Source of the DNA: Flavobacteriales bacterium UBA1531
GTDB taxonomy: Bacteria > Bacteroidota > Bacteroidia > Flavobacteriales_D > Sanyastnellaceae
DNA length: 38,743 bases
Assembly: GCA_002323795.1 (NCBI GenBank)
Contig: DCPZ01000092.1
Coordinates: forward strand, 20,607-59,349
Reading direction: 5' to 3'
Shown: positions 32,460 to 38,743 of the stretch, one piece after another
Position numbering within the stretch: the stretch's first letter is position 1
How the letters are laid out: every line of letters starts with the position of its first letter
Program-made: the position numbers and the translations under genes
Notes under the pieces: model-generated
The model's input: the letters and a program-made list of their open reading frames with translations, nothing else
What the model was told of the DNA's origin: nothing
Database searches by the model: none

Positions 32460-33695
32460 TCATTTTGCTTCAACTTTGAGACTGCCAATAGCCGCGTTGA
32501 GTTCTTGAATGGTTGTTTGGAATGCTTCCATCTGATTGTACATGATGGGCGTTGAAGGCGGGAATTCTTCTCGCAGATGATCGACCTGCTTGCCGTTTTT
32601 CCAGAACCGAAAACACACATGTGGACCTGTGGCCAAACCTGTGGAACCGACATACCCAATGACTTGACCTTGTGTTACGCGTTCACCTGCGGAAACTGCG
32701 CGACGGGACATGTGCAAGTACTGTGTCTCGTAAGTGTTGTTGTGACGAATTTTCACATACTTGCCGTTGCCCTTGGTGTAACTTGATTTGCTCACGACCC
32801 CATCGCCAACGGAAATGATGGGAGTGCCCTTGGGTGCAGCGTAGTCGGTTCCGTAATGTGCCTTGGTTTTTTGTAGAATCGGATGAAAACGCTTCAGGTT
32901 GTAGCGGCTACTGATTCGGCTGAATTCAACCGGTGCCTTGAGGAACGCTTTCCGCAGGCTCTGACCGGCTTCATCGAAATAGTCAAATCCTTCGCCTTGG
33001 TCGAATCGGAATGCGGGCAATTCTTTGCCACGGTGTTGGAAATTGCAAGCGATGACACGCGGCATACCCATGGGCTCGCCGTTGATGTAAGTGCGTTCGT
33101 ACATCACATCGAATTCATCGCCCTTTTGCAGCCGCGAAAAATCAACGGTCCAAGCGTATACATTGGCCATTGCTAGGGCAAGTGTGGTGGGTGCGCCAAG
33201 CCGATCTAAGTCGACGTAAAGTGAATTTTCGATGGTGCCCTTGGTGCGTCGGATCAATGTATCTGCAGGAAGACTTTCCAAGGTTACTTGGTAAGGTTTT
33301 TGAAGGGAAAAACGGGCGTATTCCCGAGCGTTGCGCTGGTAGATGAAGTGGGCCGCTGACGAGGATGAATCACGGTCATAGGCGATCCACCAAGACTTTC
33401 CACTGCGCATGTTACGCACATCGTATTCGCTGTGAGTGGCTTGGGCCAACAATGTGATTTCACCAGCGGTCATCCCAGCAGGACTTAAGATGTGCGACAG
33501 CGACTGACCTGAGGCAACAACGCCCGAGTCCACATCAAATGCCTCCCAGAGCAGTCCGAACCGTTCCAGCGGTTTGTCAGCGACCGCTGGTTCGTTGTTT
33601 GCCGCTTCTCGAGATTCAGGGGCTAGACCACAGCCCATTGCAAGGAAAATACAGACGCACACAAAGACTTGAAGGTTGAGAAAGCGTGTGATCAT
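32460..33695 (-). CDS. M23-family peptidase with variant zinc site
   Basis: A 411-residue envelope protein. The N terminus is a signal peptide with a weak lipobox at Cys22 (FLAMGC). The middle (about 50-255) resembles the OapA/MepM-type accessory region. The C-terminal M23 domain has FHPILQKTKAHYGTDYAAPKG (His280, Asp284), YLHM (His328) and TGPHVCFRFWKNGKQVDHL. In LytM-like enzymes the last motif is HxH; here it is His359-Val-Cys361, so the third zinc ligand is Cys. Family members cleave peptidoglycan cross-links; whether this one is active is uncertain. Its ATG overlaps the tryptophan dioxygenase stop by four bases. Confidence 0.9.
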   Translation of the reverse strand: MITRFLNLQVFVCVCIFLAMGCGLAPESREAANNEPAVADKPLERFGLLWEAFDVDSGVVASGQSLSHILSPAGMTAGEITLLAQATHSEYDVRNMRSGKSWWIAYDRDSSSSAAHFIYQRNAREYARFSLQKPYQVTLESLPADTLIRRTKGTIENSLYVDLDRLGAPTTLALAMANVYAWTVDFSRLQKGDEFDVMYERTYINGEPMGMPRVIACNFQHRGKELPAFRFDQGEGFDYFDEAGQSLRKAFLKAPVEFSRISSRYNLKRFHPILQKTKAHYGTDYAAPKGTPIISVGDGVVSKSSYTKGNGKYVKIRHNNTYETQYLHMSRRAVSAGERVTQGQVIGYVGSTGLATGPHVCFRFWKNGKQVDHLREEFPPSTPIMYNQMEAFQTTIQELNAAIGSLKVEAK

Positions 33696-34666
33696 TTCAG
33701 GCCAAACACTTCCTTTTCAACCCACCCTTTGCCCCAATCTGCTTGTTCCTGTGCACTCCAAAGTTCCGGATAAAAAATGCGCTTTTGAAAGCGAGGAGGA
33801 AGGTATTTTTGCCAGTTGGTTCCGCCTGTTGCCGCGATGTCTTCAGGATTCTTTTGAAGGTATCGAACCGCGCTCTTATAGTGGCTTAGAGGCCAGTTGA
33901 TGTTCACATTCACATCCAACCAACGCAACGCGGTTTTCAATTCGTCTGTTTGTTGACCGGGGCCAAGGTTCGTCCAAAATGATCGGAGGTTGCTGTCAAA
34001 GCAATTTTCGGCCAACGCCATGAGTTCGCCATCATACTTCTGTTCAAATTGCTTCAGTGTAAGCGTTTTGTCTCCGGACGAGAGTTCAACGGCGCCTGCT
34101 TTCCAATAGATTTTGTCGAAAAGCGAAGCCAAGTCGCCAGGTGTATGGTCTGAACTCGCTTCTCGGAATTGCTCTTTCAACAACCGGTCGAAGCTGGTAG
34201 CATGGATCTCAATCATTCGGTATTGAGCACTTTGAAACCCACTCGCAGGTAGCAGAGACATTCTGAACTTCAAGAATTGGTCCTTGTCCATGCCATCGAC
34301 CATGATTTCAAAACTATGAGTGAGCGCTTCGAAGTAGCGATTGATTCGCTTCACCCGCTTGAGCATCACATTTGAGTCCATTGCTTCTGCATGCTGGATC
34401 TGGCGGAATTCGTGCAGCGAGAGCTTGAAATAGAGTTCTGTAATTTGGTGGTAAATGATGAAAATCTCCTCATCTGGGAAAGGGGTGATGGGATGCTGAA
34501 GACTCAATAAAGTGTCTAAGTTGATGTAATCCCAGTAAGTCAAATAATCAGCGTGCAGCAAGCCATCTAAATAGGAGCTCAAGTCTTGGCCCATGGCAGC
34601 ATATTTTGCTTGAAGAGCTTCGAGCTTGCTTAAAATGGATTCGTCAAAAGAGTGGGATTCTGGCAT
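33692..34666 (-). CDS. Tryptophan 2,3-dioxygenase
   Basis: This haem enzyme oxidises L-tryptophan to N-formylkynurenine, the first step of the kynurenine pathway. The 324-residue product has LHADYLTYWDYINLDTLL, FIIYHQITELYFKLSLHE (His73, substrate site), RMSLLPASGFQSAQYRMIE and a C-terminal region with the probable haem ligand His262 (WPLSHYKSAVRY) followed by IAATGGTNWQKYLPPR. The last segment is a diverged form of the usual GTGGSSG substrate loop. The ATG at 34666 is chosen over the TTG at 34690. It lies 24 bases after the DUF3108 gene and overlaps the M23 gene. No other kynurenine enzyme adjoins except the RidA-like gene upstream. Confidence 0.92.
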   Translation of the reverse strand: MPESHSFDESILSKLEALQAKYAAMGQDLSSYLDGLLHADYLTYWDYINLDTLLSLQHPITPFPDEEIFIIYHQITELYFKLSLHEFRQIQHAEAMDSNVMLKRVKRINRYFEALTHSFEIMVDGMDKDQFLKFRMSLLPASGFQSAQYRMIEIHATSFDRLLKEQFREASSDHTPGDLASLFDKIYWKAGAVELSSGDKTLTLKQFEQKYDGELMALAENCFDSNLRSFWTNLGPGQQTDELKTALRWLDVNVNINWPLSHYKSAVRYLQKNPEDIAATGGTNWQKYLPPRFQKRIFYPELWSAQEQADWGKGWVEKEVFGLK

Positions 34667-34690
34667 GGTACCAAATTCGGAAAATTCCAA

Positions 34691-35488
34691 TCAGTTTGGC
34701 GCAAATTCCAAGGGACTTCTCAACCCTGATGCGTTGGTCAGTTCCATCTTGATGGATCCGAATAGTATTCGTGTGCTGGCGAGCAACGGTATTCGGTTGT
34801 CATCGTTGGTGATGTATACAGATAGATCATCTGGATTGCGCCAAATGCGACCGGTTTGGATCACCGGATGAATGAGCGCACAACTCCATTTTTGACCGTT
34901 CCACTTCACCTCTTCATTACCGGAAAAAACCGCTTGAAGATCAAACCACTCTTCATCCATGAAAATCGGAACAGAAACGGTATCCCCGATGGTAAGTTCG
35001 TCGAATGCGATGTTTCTCAGTGCATAAATGCCACTTACCATATCGTAGACGGCGCCTTGAAGTTTGTGCAGCGCTCGTTTGGGATCATTTTTGCCTTTGA
35101 ACGCTATGGCAGTTACACTTGAATCGGATTGATTGAAGGAGTAATCTTGGTGCAACTTGTATCCTCCTTCTTGGATGTCTCGAAGAAAATAATTCGGCAG
35201 CCCTGTGGTGTGATTGATTTGCGACCGGTAATGATCGTCAACTTTAAAAAACCAGCTGAAGGCACCCGTGCTTTTGCCCTCCGCGTCAATTATCCAATCA
35301 CTGTTTTTTCTTGATTCTTTCACGGTGATTTTTGCCTCAGCAGCGTTGATCAAACCATAATGAAATCGGTAGCTCAGGGACTCACCAGGGGCAAACGCCA
35401 AAGGTTTGTGATTCTCAGTAAACTCAGCCGTTTGGGCTAAAGAGTGCACAGACAAAAGTCCGGCAAGTAAGAGAATGAATAGCCGCAT
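34691..35488 (-). CDS. DUF3108 domain-containing exported protein
   Basis: A 265-residue protein with a signal peptide (MRLFILLLAGLLSVHSLAQ) and one DUF3108 domain. Landmarks are FAPGESLSYRFHYGLINAAE, the GKSTGAFSWFFKVDDHYRSQ segment, YDMVSGIYALRN and WRNPDDLSVYITNDDNRIPL. The family is uncharacterised and predicted to be a periplasmic or outer-membrane-associated beta-rich protein. I recall this gene next to tryptophan 2,3-dioxygenase in many Flavobacteriia. It sits 24 bases before that gene and 48 bases after the RidA-like gene, all on the same strand. Confidence 0.87.
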   Translation of the reverse strand: MRLFILLLAGLLSVHSLAQTAEFTENHKPLAFAPGESLSYRFHYGLINAAEAKITVKESRKNSDWIIDAEGKSTGAFSWFFKVDDHYRSQINHTTGLPNYFLRDIQEGGYKLHQDYSFNQSDSSVTAIAFKGKNDPKRALHKLQGAVYDMVSGIYALRNIAFDELTIGDTVSVPIFMDEEWFDLQAVFSGNEEVKWNGQKWSCALIHPVIQTGRIWRNPDDLSVYITNDDNRIPLLASTRILFGSIKMELTNASGLRSPLEFAPN

Positions 35489-35536
35489 TGCTCATGAAAC
35501 AACAAGGATTGGGCCATTTTGGATGGCGCCATCGGT

Positions 35537-35953
35537 TTAGCTCAAAACCGCCACGCACTTCAATTCGATTGCAATGGGTGTGGGTAGCCGATTGATTTCA
35601 ACGGTGGTGCGACAAGGCTGCGTCTCCGGATCGGGAAAATACTCGGCATAAATGCGATTGAAGGTGTGAAAATCCCGGTGCATGTCGACCAAAAAAACCG
35701 TGATGTCCACCAAGTTTTCCCAACGGCTTCCGTTGGCATCAAGAATGGCTTTGACATTGCCGAGCACACTATGAACCTGTGCGGCAAAATCAAATGCCTT
35801 GAAATTTCCGTTGTGATCCAGCTCGAGTCCCGGAACTCCACTGTCGTTCGAATCGCTCCCCGCGATACGAGGGCCTACGCCACTCAAAAACAACAAATTT
35901 CCGACTGCTTTGGTGTGGGGGTAATTGCCTACTGGTTTGGGGCCTTGTTTCAT
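35537..35953 (-). CDS. RidA/YjgF-family protein, 2-aminomuconate deaminase-like
   Basis: A 138-residue RidA-fold protein. It has YPHTKAVGNLLFLSGVGPRI at the N terminus, the VHSVLGNVKAILDANGSRWE helix, DITVFLVDMHRDFHTFNRIY and the active-site region with Arg115 (CRTTVEINRLP) and Glu130 (IAIELKCVAV). General RidA proteins hydrolyse reactive enamines and imines. The long insert after strand two (GSDSNDSGVPGLELDHNG) and the GNYPHTK start resemble the 2-aminomuconate deaminase subgroup, which acts late in 3-hydroxyanthranilate breakdown. Being upstream of tryptophan dioxygenase on the same strand supports that reading, but it is an inference. Confidence 0.85.
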   Translation of the reverse strand: MKQGPKPVGNYPHTKAVGNLLFLSGVGPRIAGSDSNDSGVPGLELDHNGNFKAFDFAAQVHSVLGNVKAILDANGSRWENLVDITVFLVDMHRDFHTFNRIYAEYFPDPETQPCRTTVEINRLPTPIAIELKCVAVLS

Positions 35954-35976
35954 GATTGCTGCATCTTGTGTAGTGG

Positions 35977-35984
35977 CAAAGATG
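35977..35984 (-). promoter_or_regulatory. Possible promoter -7 box for the RidA-DUF3108-TDO-M23 run
   Basis: CATCTTTG on the minus strand, one mismatch from TAnnTTTG, lies 23 bases before the RidA-like ATG. TTC lies 20 bases upstream of it in place of TTG. It is the best candidate in the 125-base gap shared with the divergent aminopeptidase gene. Confidence 0.4.
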
Positions 35985-36066
35985 CTTCGATTTTCATCAT
36001 TTACGAATTTCTGTCATGCAGCTTTAAGGTCTTTTGGTTGAGTTAGGTTCAAAGCGCAGGAGCCGG

Positions 36067-36074
36067 TATCTTCG
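36067..36074 (+). promoter_or_regulatory. Possible promoter -7 box for aminopeptidase P
   Basis: TATCTTCG is one mismatch from TAnnTTTG and ends four bases before the ATG at 36079. TTC lies 16 bases upstream. The spacing repeats the near-leaderless pattern seen at lysS and rlmN. Confidence 0.42.
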
Positions 36075-36078
36075 TAAC

Positions 36079-37368
36079 ATGCGATACCAATCCCTCTCTT
36101 CTGATCTTTACAAGCGCAACCGCGCTAATTTCATGGCACAAATGAAGCCACGGAGCATTGCGGTGTTCTTTTCAAACGATATCTACCCAACGAGTGCGGA
36201 CGGAACCTTGCCGTTCAAGCAGGCCAGTGATATTTTGTGGTTGACAGGCGTAGATCAGGAAAACACGATTTTGGTGCTTTTTCCAGATGCGCACAACCCT
36301 GCAGATCGAGAAATTTTGTTCAGTACGGAAACCAACGAAGAGTTGGCCATTTGGGAAGGGGCTAAACTGGACAAGAAGCAAGCAACAGAGGCCACCGGAA
36401 TCACCAATATCCAGTGGACGCCAGGTTTTGAGCGCACGTTTCATCGCCTCATGGCTGAAGCGGAGGCGCTGTATTTGAACGACAACCCGCATGCCCGGGC
36501 AAAGATCACCGTGGAGACGCGCACAGCGCGTGAAAACGCGGCCTTGCGCCAGAAGTATCCGAACTACGAGATTGAACGATCGGCGCCGATATTATTCAGC
36601 CTGCGAGCGATTAAGTCACAGGAAGAGGTGGAACAAATGCAGCGAGCATGTGATATCACCAAAGCAGGTTTTGAGCGCGTTCTCCAATTCGTAAAGCCCG
36701 GAGTCACTGAGTATGAAATCGAGGCGGAGTTTATGCATGAGTTCTTGCGCCGCGGCTCACGTGGATTCGCCTACACACCCATCATTGGCAGTGGATTCAA
36801 CGCGTGCGTTTTGCACTACATCGAAAACAGCGACGAATGCAAGGCTGGTGATGTCATCTTGATGGACGTGGGGGCGGAATACGGCAACTACGCTGCTGAC
36901 ATGACGCGATGTGTCCCAGTGAGCGGCAAATTCAACGACCGTCAGCGCGCAGTTTACAATGCCGTATTGAGTGTGATGCGTGGGGCGATGCAGTTATTGC
37001 GCCCGGGTGTGAGTTTACACGAATACCACATCCAAGTGGGTGAACTGATGACCAAGGAGTTGCTCGGTCTCGGACTCATCACGGCCGAAGACGTTGCGAA
37101 CGAAAACCCCGCATGGCCTGCTTACAAAAGGTATTTTATGCACGGCACGTCACACTTCATTGGACTCGACGTTCACGATGTCGGGCACTGGCATGAACCG
37201 ATCCAGGCCGGACATGTCTTCACAGTCGAGCCGGGCATTTATATCCGAGAAGAAAACCTTGGTATTCGGCTGGAAAACGACATCCTCATCACGGAGGATG
37301 GCTTCGTCGATTTGATGGGCCACATCCCACTTGAAGCCGACGACATCGAGGCGATGATGGTCGGTTAA
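36079..37368 (+). CDS. Xaa-Pro aminopeptidase (aminopeptidase P, M24B)
   Basis: The enzyme removes an N-terminal residue that precedes proline, using two Mn ions. The 429-residue product has an N-terminal AMP_N domain (about 1-150, SLSSDLYKRNRANFMAQMKP). The pita-bread catalytic domain carries the metal ligands Asp263 and Asp274 (LMDVGAEYGNYAADMTRC), His359 (HGTSHFIGLDVHD), Glu384 (FTVEPGIYI) and Glu399 (GIRLENDILIT). All five ligands are intact. The ATG at 36079 is selected; the frame runs 15 codons upstream to a GTG but that part includes the promoter box. No signal peptide, so it should be cytoplasmic. Confidence 0.94.
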   Translation: MRYQSLSSDLYKRNRANFMAQMKPRSIAVFFSNDIYPTSADGTLPFKQASDILWLTGVDQENTILVLFPDAHNPADREILFSTETNEELAIWEGAKLDKKQATEATGITNIQWTPGFERTFHRLMAEAEALYLNDNPHARAKITVETRTARENAALRQKYPNYEIERSAPILFSLRAIKSQEEVEQMQRACDITKAGFERVLQFVKPGVTEYEIEAEFMHEFLRRGSRGFAYTPIIGSGFNACVLHYIENSDECKAGDVILMDVGAEYGNYAADMTRCVPVSGKFNDRQRAVYNAVLSVMRGAMQLLRPGVSLHEYHIQVGELMTKELLGLGLITAEDVANENPAWPAYKRYFMHGTSHFIGLDVHDVGHWHEPIQAGHVFTVEPGIYIREENLGIRLENDILITEDGFVDLMGHIPLEADDIEAMMVG

Positions 37369-37405
37369 AGCGCTGTGTTTTAGTGTGTAAAATAACTGTT
37401 TTCGT

Positions 37406-37435
37406 TTGCGTTTTAATGGCATTCAGCGTATTTTG
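37406..37435 (+). promoter_or_regulatory. Possible promoter for the terminal secreted repeat protein
   Basis: TTG at 37406-37408, a 20-base spacer and TATTTTG at 37429-37435, which is TAnnTTTG lacking one base. It lies 26 bases before the ATG at 37462. The imperfect -7 element makes this tentative. Confidence 0.35.
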
Positions 37436-37461
37436 AGCATTCAATCTATGCGTCACTTGTC

Positions 37462-38743
37462 ATGAAATCGAACATGAATCACCGCGGTCCTTCATTTTAC
37501 TCGTTTTCTTTTTTAATCACAGCAATACTTAGCGCCTCATCCTTATTGGCGGATTGGGGGGTGTACCAGTCTTATGTTATTCTCGATTCAGGGAATGGAA
37601 GTCAGTATTTCGCTGGGGGTATGAATGCCGATAATGCAACCAACTTTGATGGTTTCGATTTGGGTTCGTTTGTTTCAGGCAGCAGCATGTCATTGCGAGG
37701 GGGAGAGCTGAAAACATGGAAGAATGGTGGATCAAATGTTTGCGGCGGGACATTGAATTATCGCGTTTATGAATCAGGCAGTGAGCCTGGAGAGTTCACA
37801 CCCTTGGCTCTATCTTATGACTCTGAATTGGGGGGTGGAAATCAAAAATGGTCTTCTTCCGTGGATGTCGATTTGATCTCAGGCTTGGAAGCTGGCGACT
37901 ATGTTTTTGAGGTTTGGTGGCAGGCAGAAGGCAATTGGAATGGTGGTGGGGGTTGTGGTGAGTACCAATATGAAAGCAATGGCGGGTCCAATTATTCGGC
38001 TTCTTTCAGCATTTGTCCTTTTGGTTTGGATGGAAATGGACAATGTTTGACGCACGCCATTGAATTGAAGGGCATCATCGACTTTACCGTCCCGAACGGA
38101 GGAAATAACGGCAAAGCAATCCATGTGACCGCCTTGGAGGATGTTGCGGATTTAAGTGTGTTTGAAATTGGCGTTGCAAACAATGGGAATGGGACAGATG
38201 GAGCAGAATATCCGTTTGATGCCATCTCTGTTTCAGCTGGGGATGAGATTTTGGTGGCACGTTCGATCTCTGATATGGACGACTATTTTGCTGGTTGCTA
38301 CGATGAATTTGATGTTGTGCTGCAGGCAAACGGAAATATTGGTCAGAACGGGGACGATGCAATCGAACTTTTTGAGTCCTCCGTAGTGATTGAAACTTTC
38401 GGGGACATCGATGTTGATGGATCGGGGGAGGATTGGGAGTATACGGATTCGTGGGCTTATAAAATTGATGGTGCTTGGACTTATGGTGGCGTCAACTGCA
38501 CGGACAATACAGCGACTATTTTTGATTCAGACTGTCTATATCCATTGTGTTCTTCGGCAGTAAGCGGTTGCACTAACAATGCGGCTTGCAACTACGATGC
38601 GACCGCTACGGAAGACAATGGTTCTTGCACTTTTCCTACCACCGGCTATGATTGCTCTGGTAATTGCCTCGCAGACTCTGATGGTGATGGCGTTTGCGAT
38701 GGTGATGACAACTGTACCGACACTACTGCATGCAACTACGATG
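37462..38743 (+). CDS. Secreted Cys-rich repeat protein (5' part, runs off the window)
   Basis: The frame is open for 427 codons to the last base. A signal peptide (to about residue 29, LITAILSASSLLA) precedes a beta-sandwich-like region (30-180: VILDSGNGSQYFAGGMNADN, GGELKTWKNGGSNVCGGTLN). A lamin-tail-like domain (about 195-345) follows, with IELKGIIDFT, ISVSAGDEILVA, NGDDAIELFESS and IETFGDIDVDG. From about residue 369 Cys-rich repeats begin. This layout is common in surface proteins of Flavobacteriales, where a T9SS sorting domain usually ends the protein; that end is outside the window. Start 37462 is chosen, with 37474 an alternative. Confidence 0.85.
   Translation, partial: MKSNMNHRGPSFYSFSFLITAILSASSLLADWGVYQSYVILDSGNGSQYFAGGMNADNATNFDGFDLGSFVSGSSMSLRGGELKTWKNGGSNVCGGTLNYRVYESGSEPGEFTPLALSYDSELGGGNQKWSSSVDVDLISGLEAGDYVFEVWWQAEGNWNGGGGCGEYQYESNGGSNYSASFSICPFGLDGNGQCLTHAIELKGIIDFTVPNGGNNGKAIHVTALEDVADLSVFEIGVANNGNGTDGAEYPFDAISVSAGDEILVARSISDMDDYFAGCYDEFDVVLQANGNIGQNGDDAIELFESSVVIETFGDIDVDGSGEDWEYTDSWAYKIDGAWTYGGVNCTDNTATIFDSDCLYPLCSSAVSGCTNNAACNYDATATEDNGSCTFPTTGYDCSGNCLADSDGDGVCDGDDNCTDTTACNYD
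38566..38743 (+). repeat. Cys-rich repeats with calcium-binding-like DxDGDG motif
   Basis: Within the terminal gene, the unit GCTNNAACNYDATATEDNGS, CTFPTTGYDCSGNCL, then DSDGDGVCDGDDNC begins again as CTDTTACNYD. The 13 bases TGCAACTACGATG occur at 38587-38599 and 38731-38743, exactly 144 bases apart, so the period is 48 residues and in frame. The Asp-rich part resembles thrombospondin type 3 calcium loops. At least one full unit and the start of a second are visible. Confidence 0.85.

Noticed and set aside
9442..36078. In-frame TTG/GTG extensions upstream of the chosen ATG for several genes, for example at 9442, 10692, 11538, 26683, 29246 and 36034
   Set aside because: The extensions lack family similarity, and several fall inside promoter boxes or overlap the preceding gene; the nearby ATG gives standard N termini.

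Overview
The window is a dense, housekeeping-rich stretch of a Bacteroidota chromosome, most likely order Flavobacteriales. Three kinds of sequence signal point there. Promoter-like boxes of the Bacteroidota type (TAnnTTTG) recur just upstream of start codons. One secreted protein ends in a type B sorting domain for type IX secretion (gliding motility-associated, CHU_C type), and a second carries Cys-rich repeats typical of that phylum. Several families are largely Bacteroidota-restricted (DUF3098 beside FtsX/UppP, DUF3108 beside tryptophan dioxygenase). Species cannot be named from this sequence. No tRNA, rRNA, insertion sequence, prophage or CRISPR array was seen, and no gene-free stretch exceeds about 190 bases.

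Layout. Bases 1-2319 (+): end of rpsB, then tsf, a strong terminator, pyrH and frr, a translation and nucleotide block. 2341-5539 (-): lysS, a DUF59 Fe-S maturation protein, and dxr, tightly packed. 5577-11516 (+): a TonB-dependent receptor fired from a promoter divergent to lysS, a phosphoglucose/phosphomannose isomerase, lipB, a membrane-anchored beta-lactamase-fold protein and an orphan LytTR response regulator. 11547-14399: rlmN (+) and lepA (-), which abut with no base between them. 14576-19621 (+): a 1,212-residue nidogen-like T9SS protein, then radA with a TTG start. 19637-23257 (-): a large AsmA-like protein, a conserved hypothetical protein and rsmI. 23357-24097 (+): an exported lipoprotein superoxide dismutase. 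24112-26565 (-): ftsX, DUF3098, uppP and a small lipoprotein. 26707-32274 (+): a complete suf Fe-S assembly operon (sufA-like, B, C, D, S, E). 32283-32381: a structured intergenic region between converging operons. 32460-35953 (-): a RidA/2-aminomuconate deaminase-like protein, DUF3108, tryptophan 2,3-dioxygenase and an M23 peptidase. 36079-37368 (+): aminopeptidase P. 37462 to the end (+): the start of a large secreted repeat protein cut off by the window.

How it fits together. Fe-S biogenesis is the main theme: the suf operon sits on one side, a DUF59 maturation factor sits with dxr, and Fe-S or lipoyl clients (RlmN; lipoate transfer by LipB) lie between. Envelope functions form a second theme (UppP, FtsX, AsmA-like, M23, TonB receptor, T9SS cargo). 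I found no obvious new defence or mobile system. The best leads are the RidA-DUF3108-TDO-M23 gene run, an M23 active site with Cys in place of a zinc-ligand His, the DUF59-dxr pairing, the near-leaderless promoter arrangement, the exported SOD, and the structured gap after sufE.
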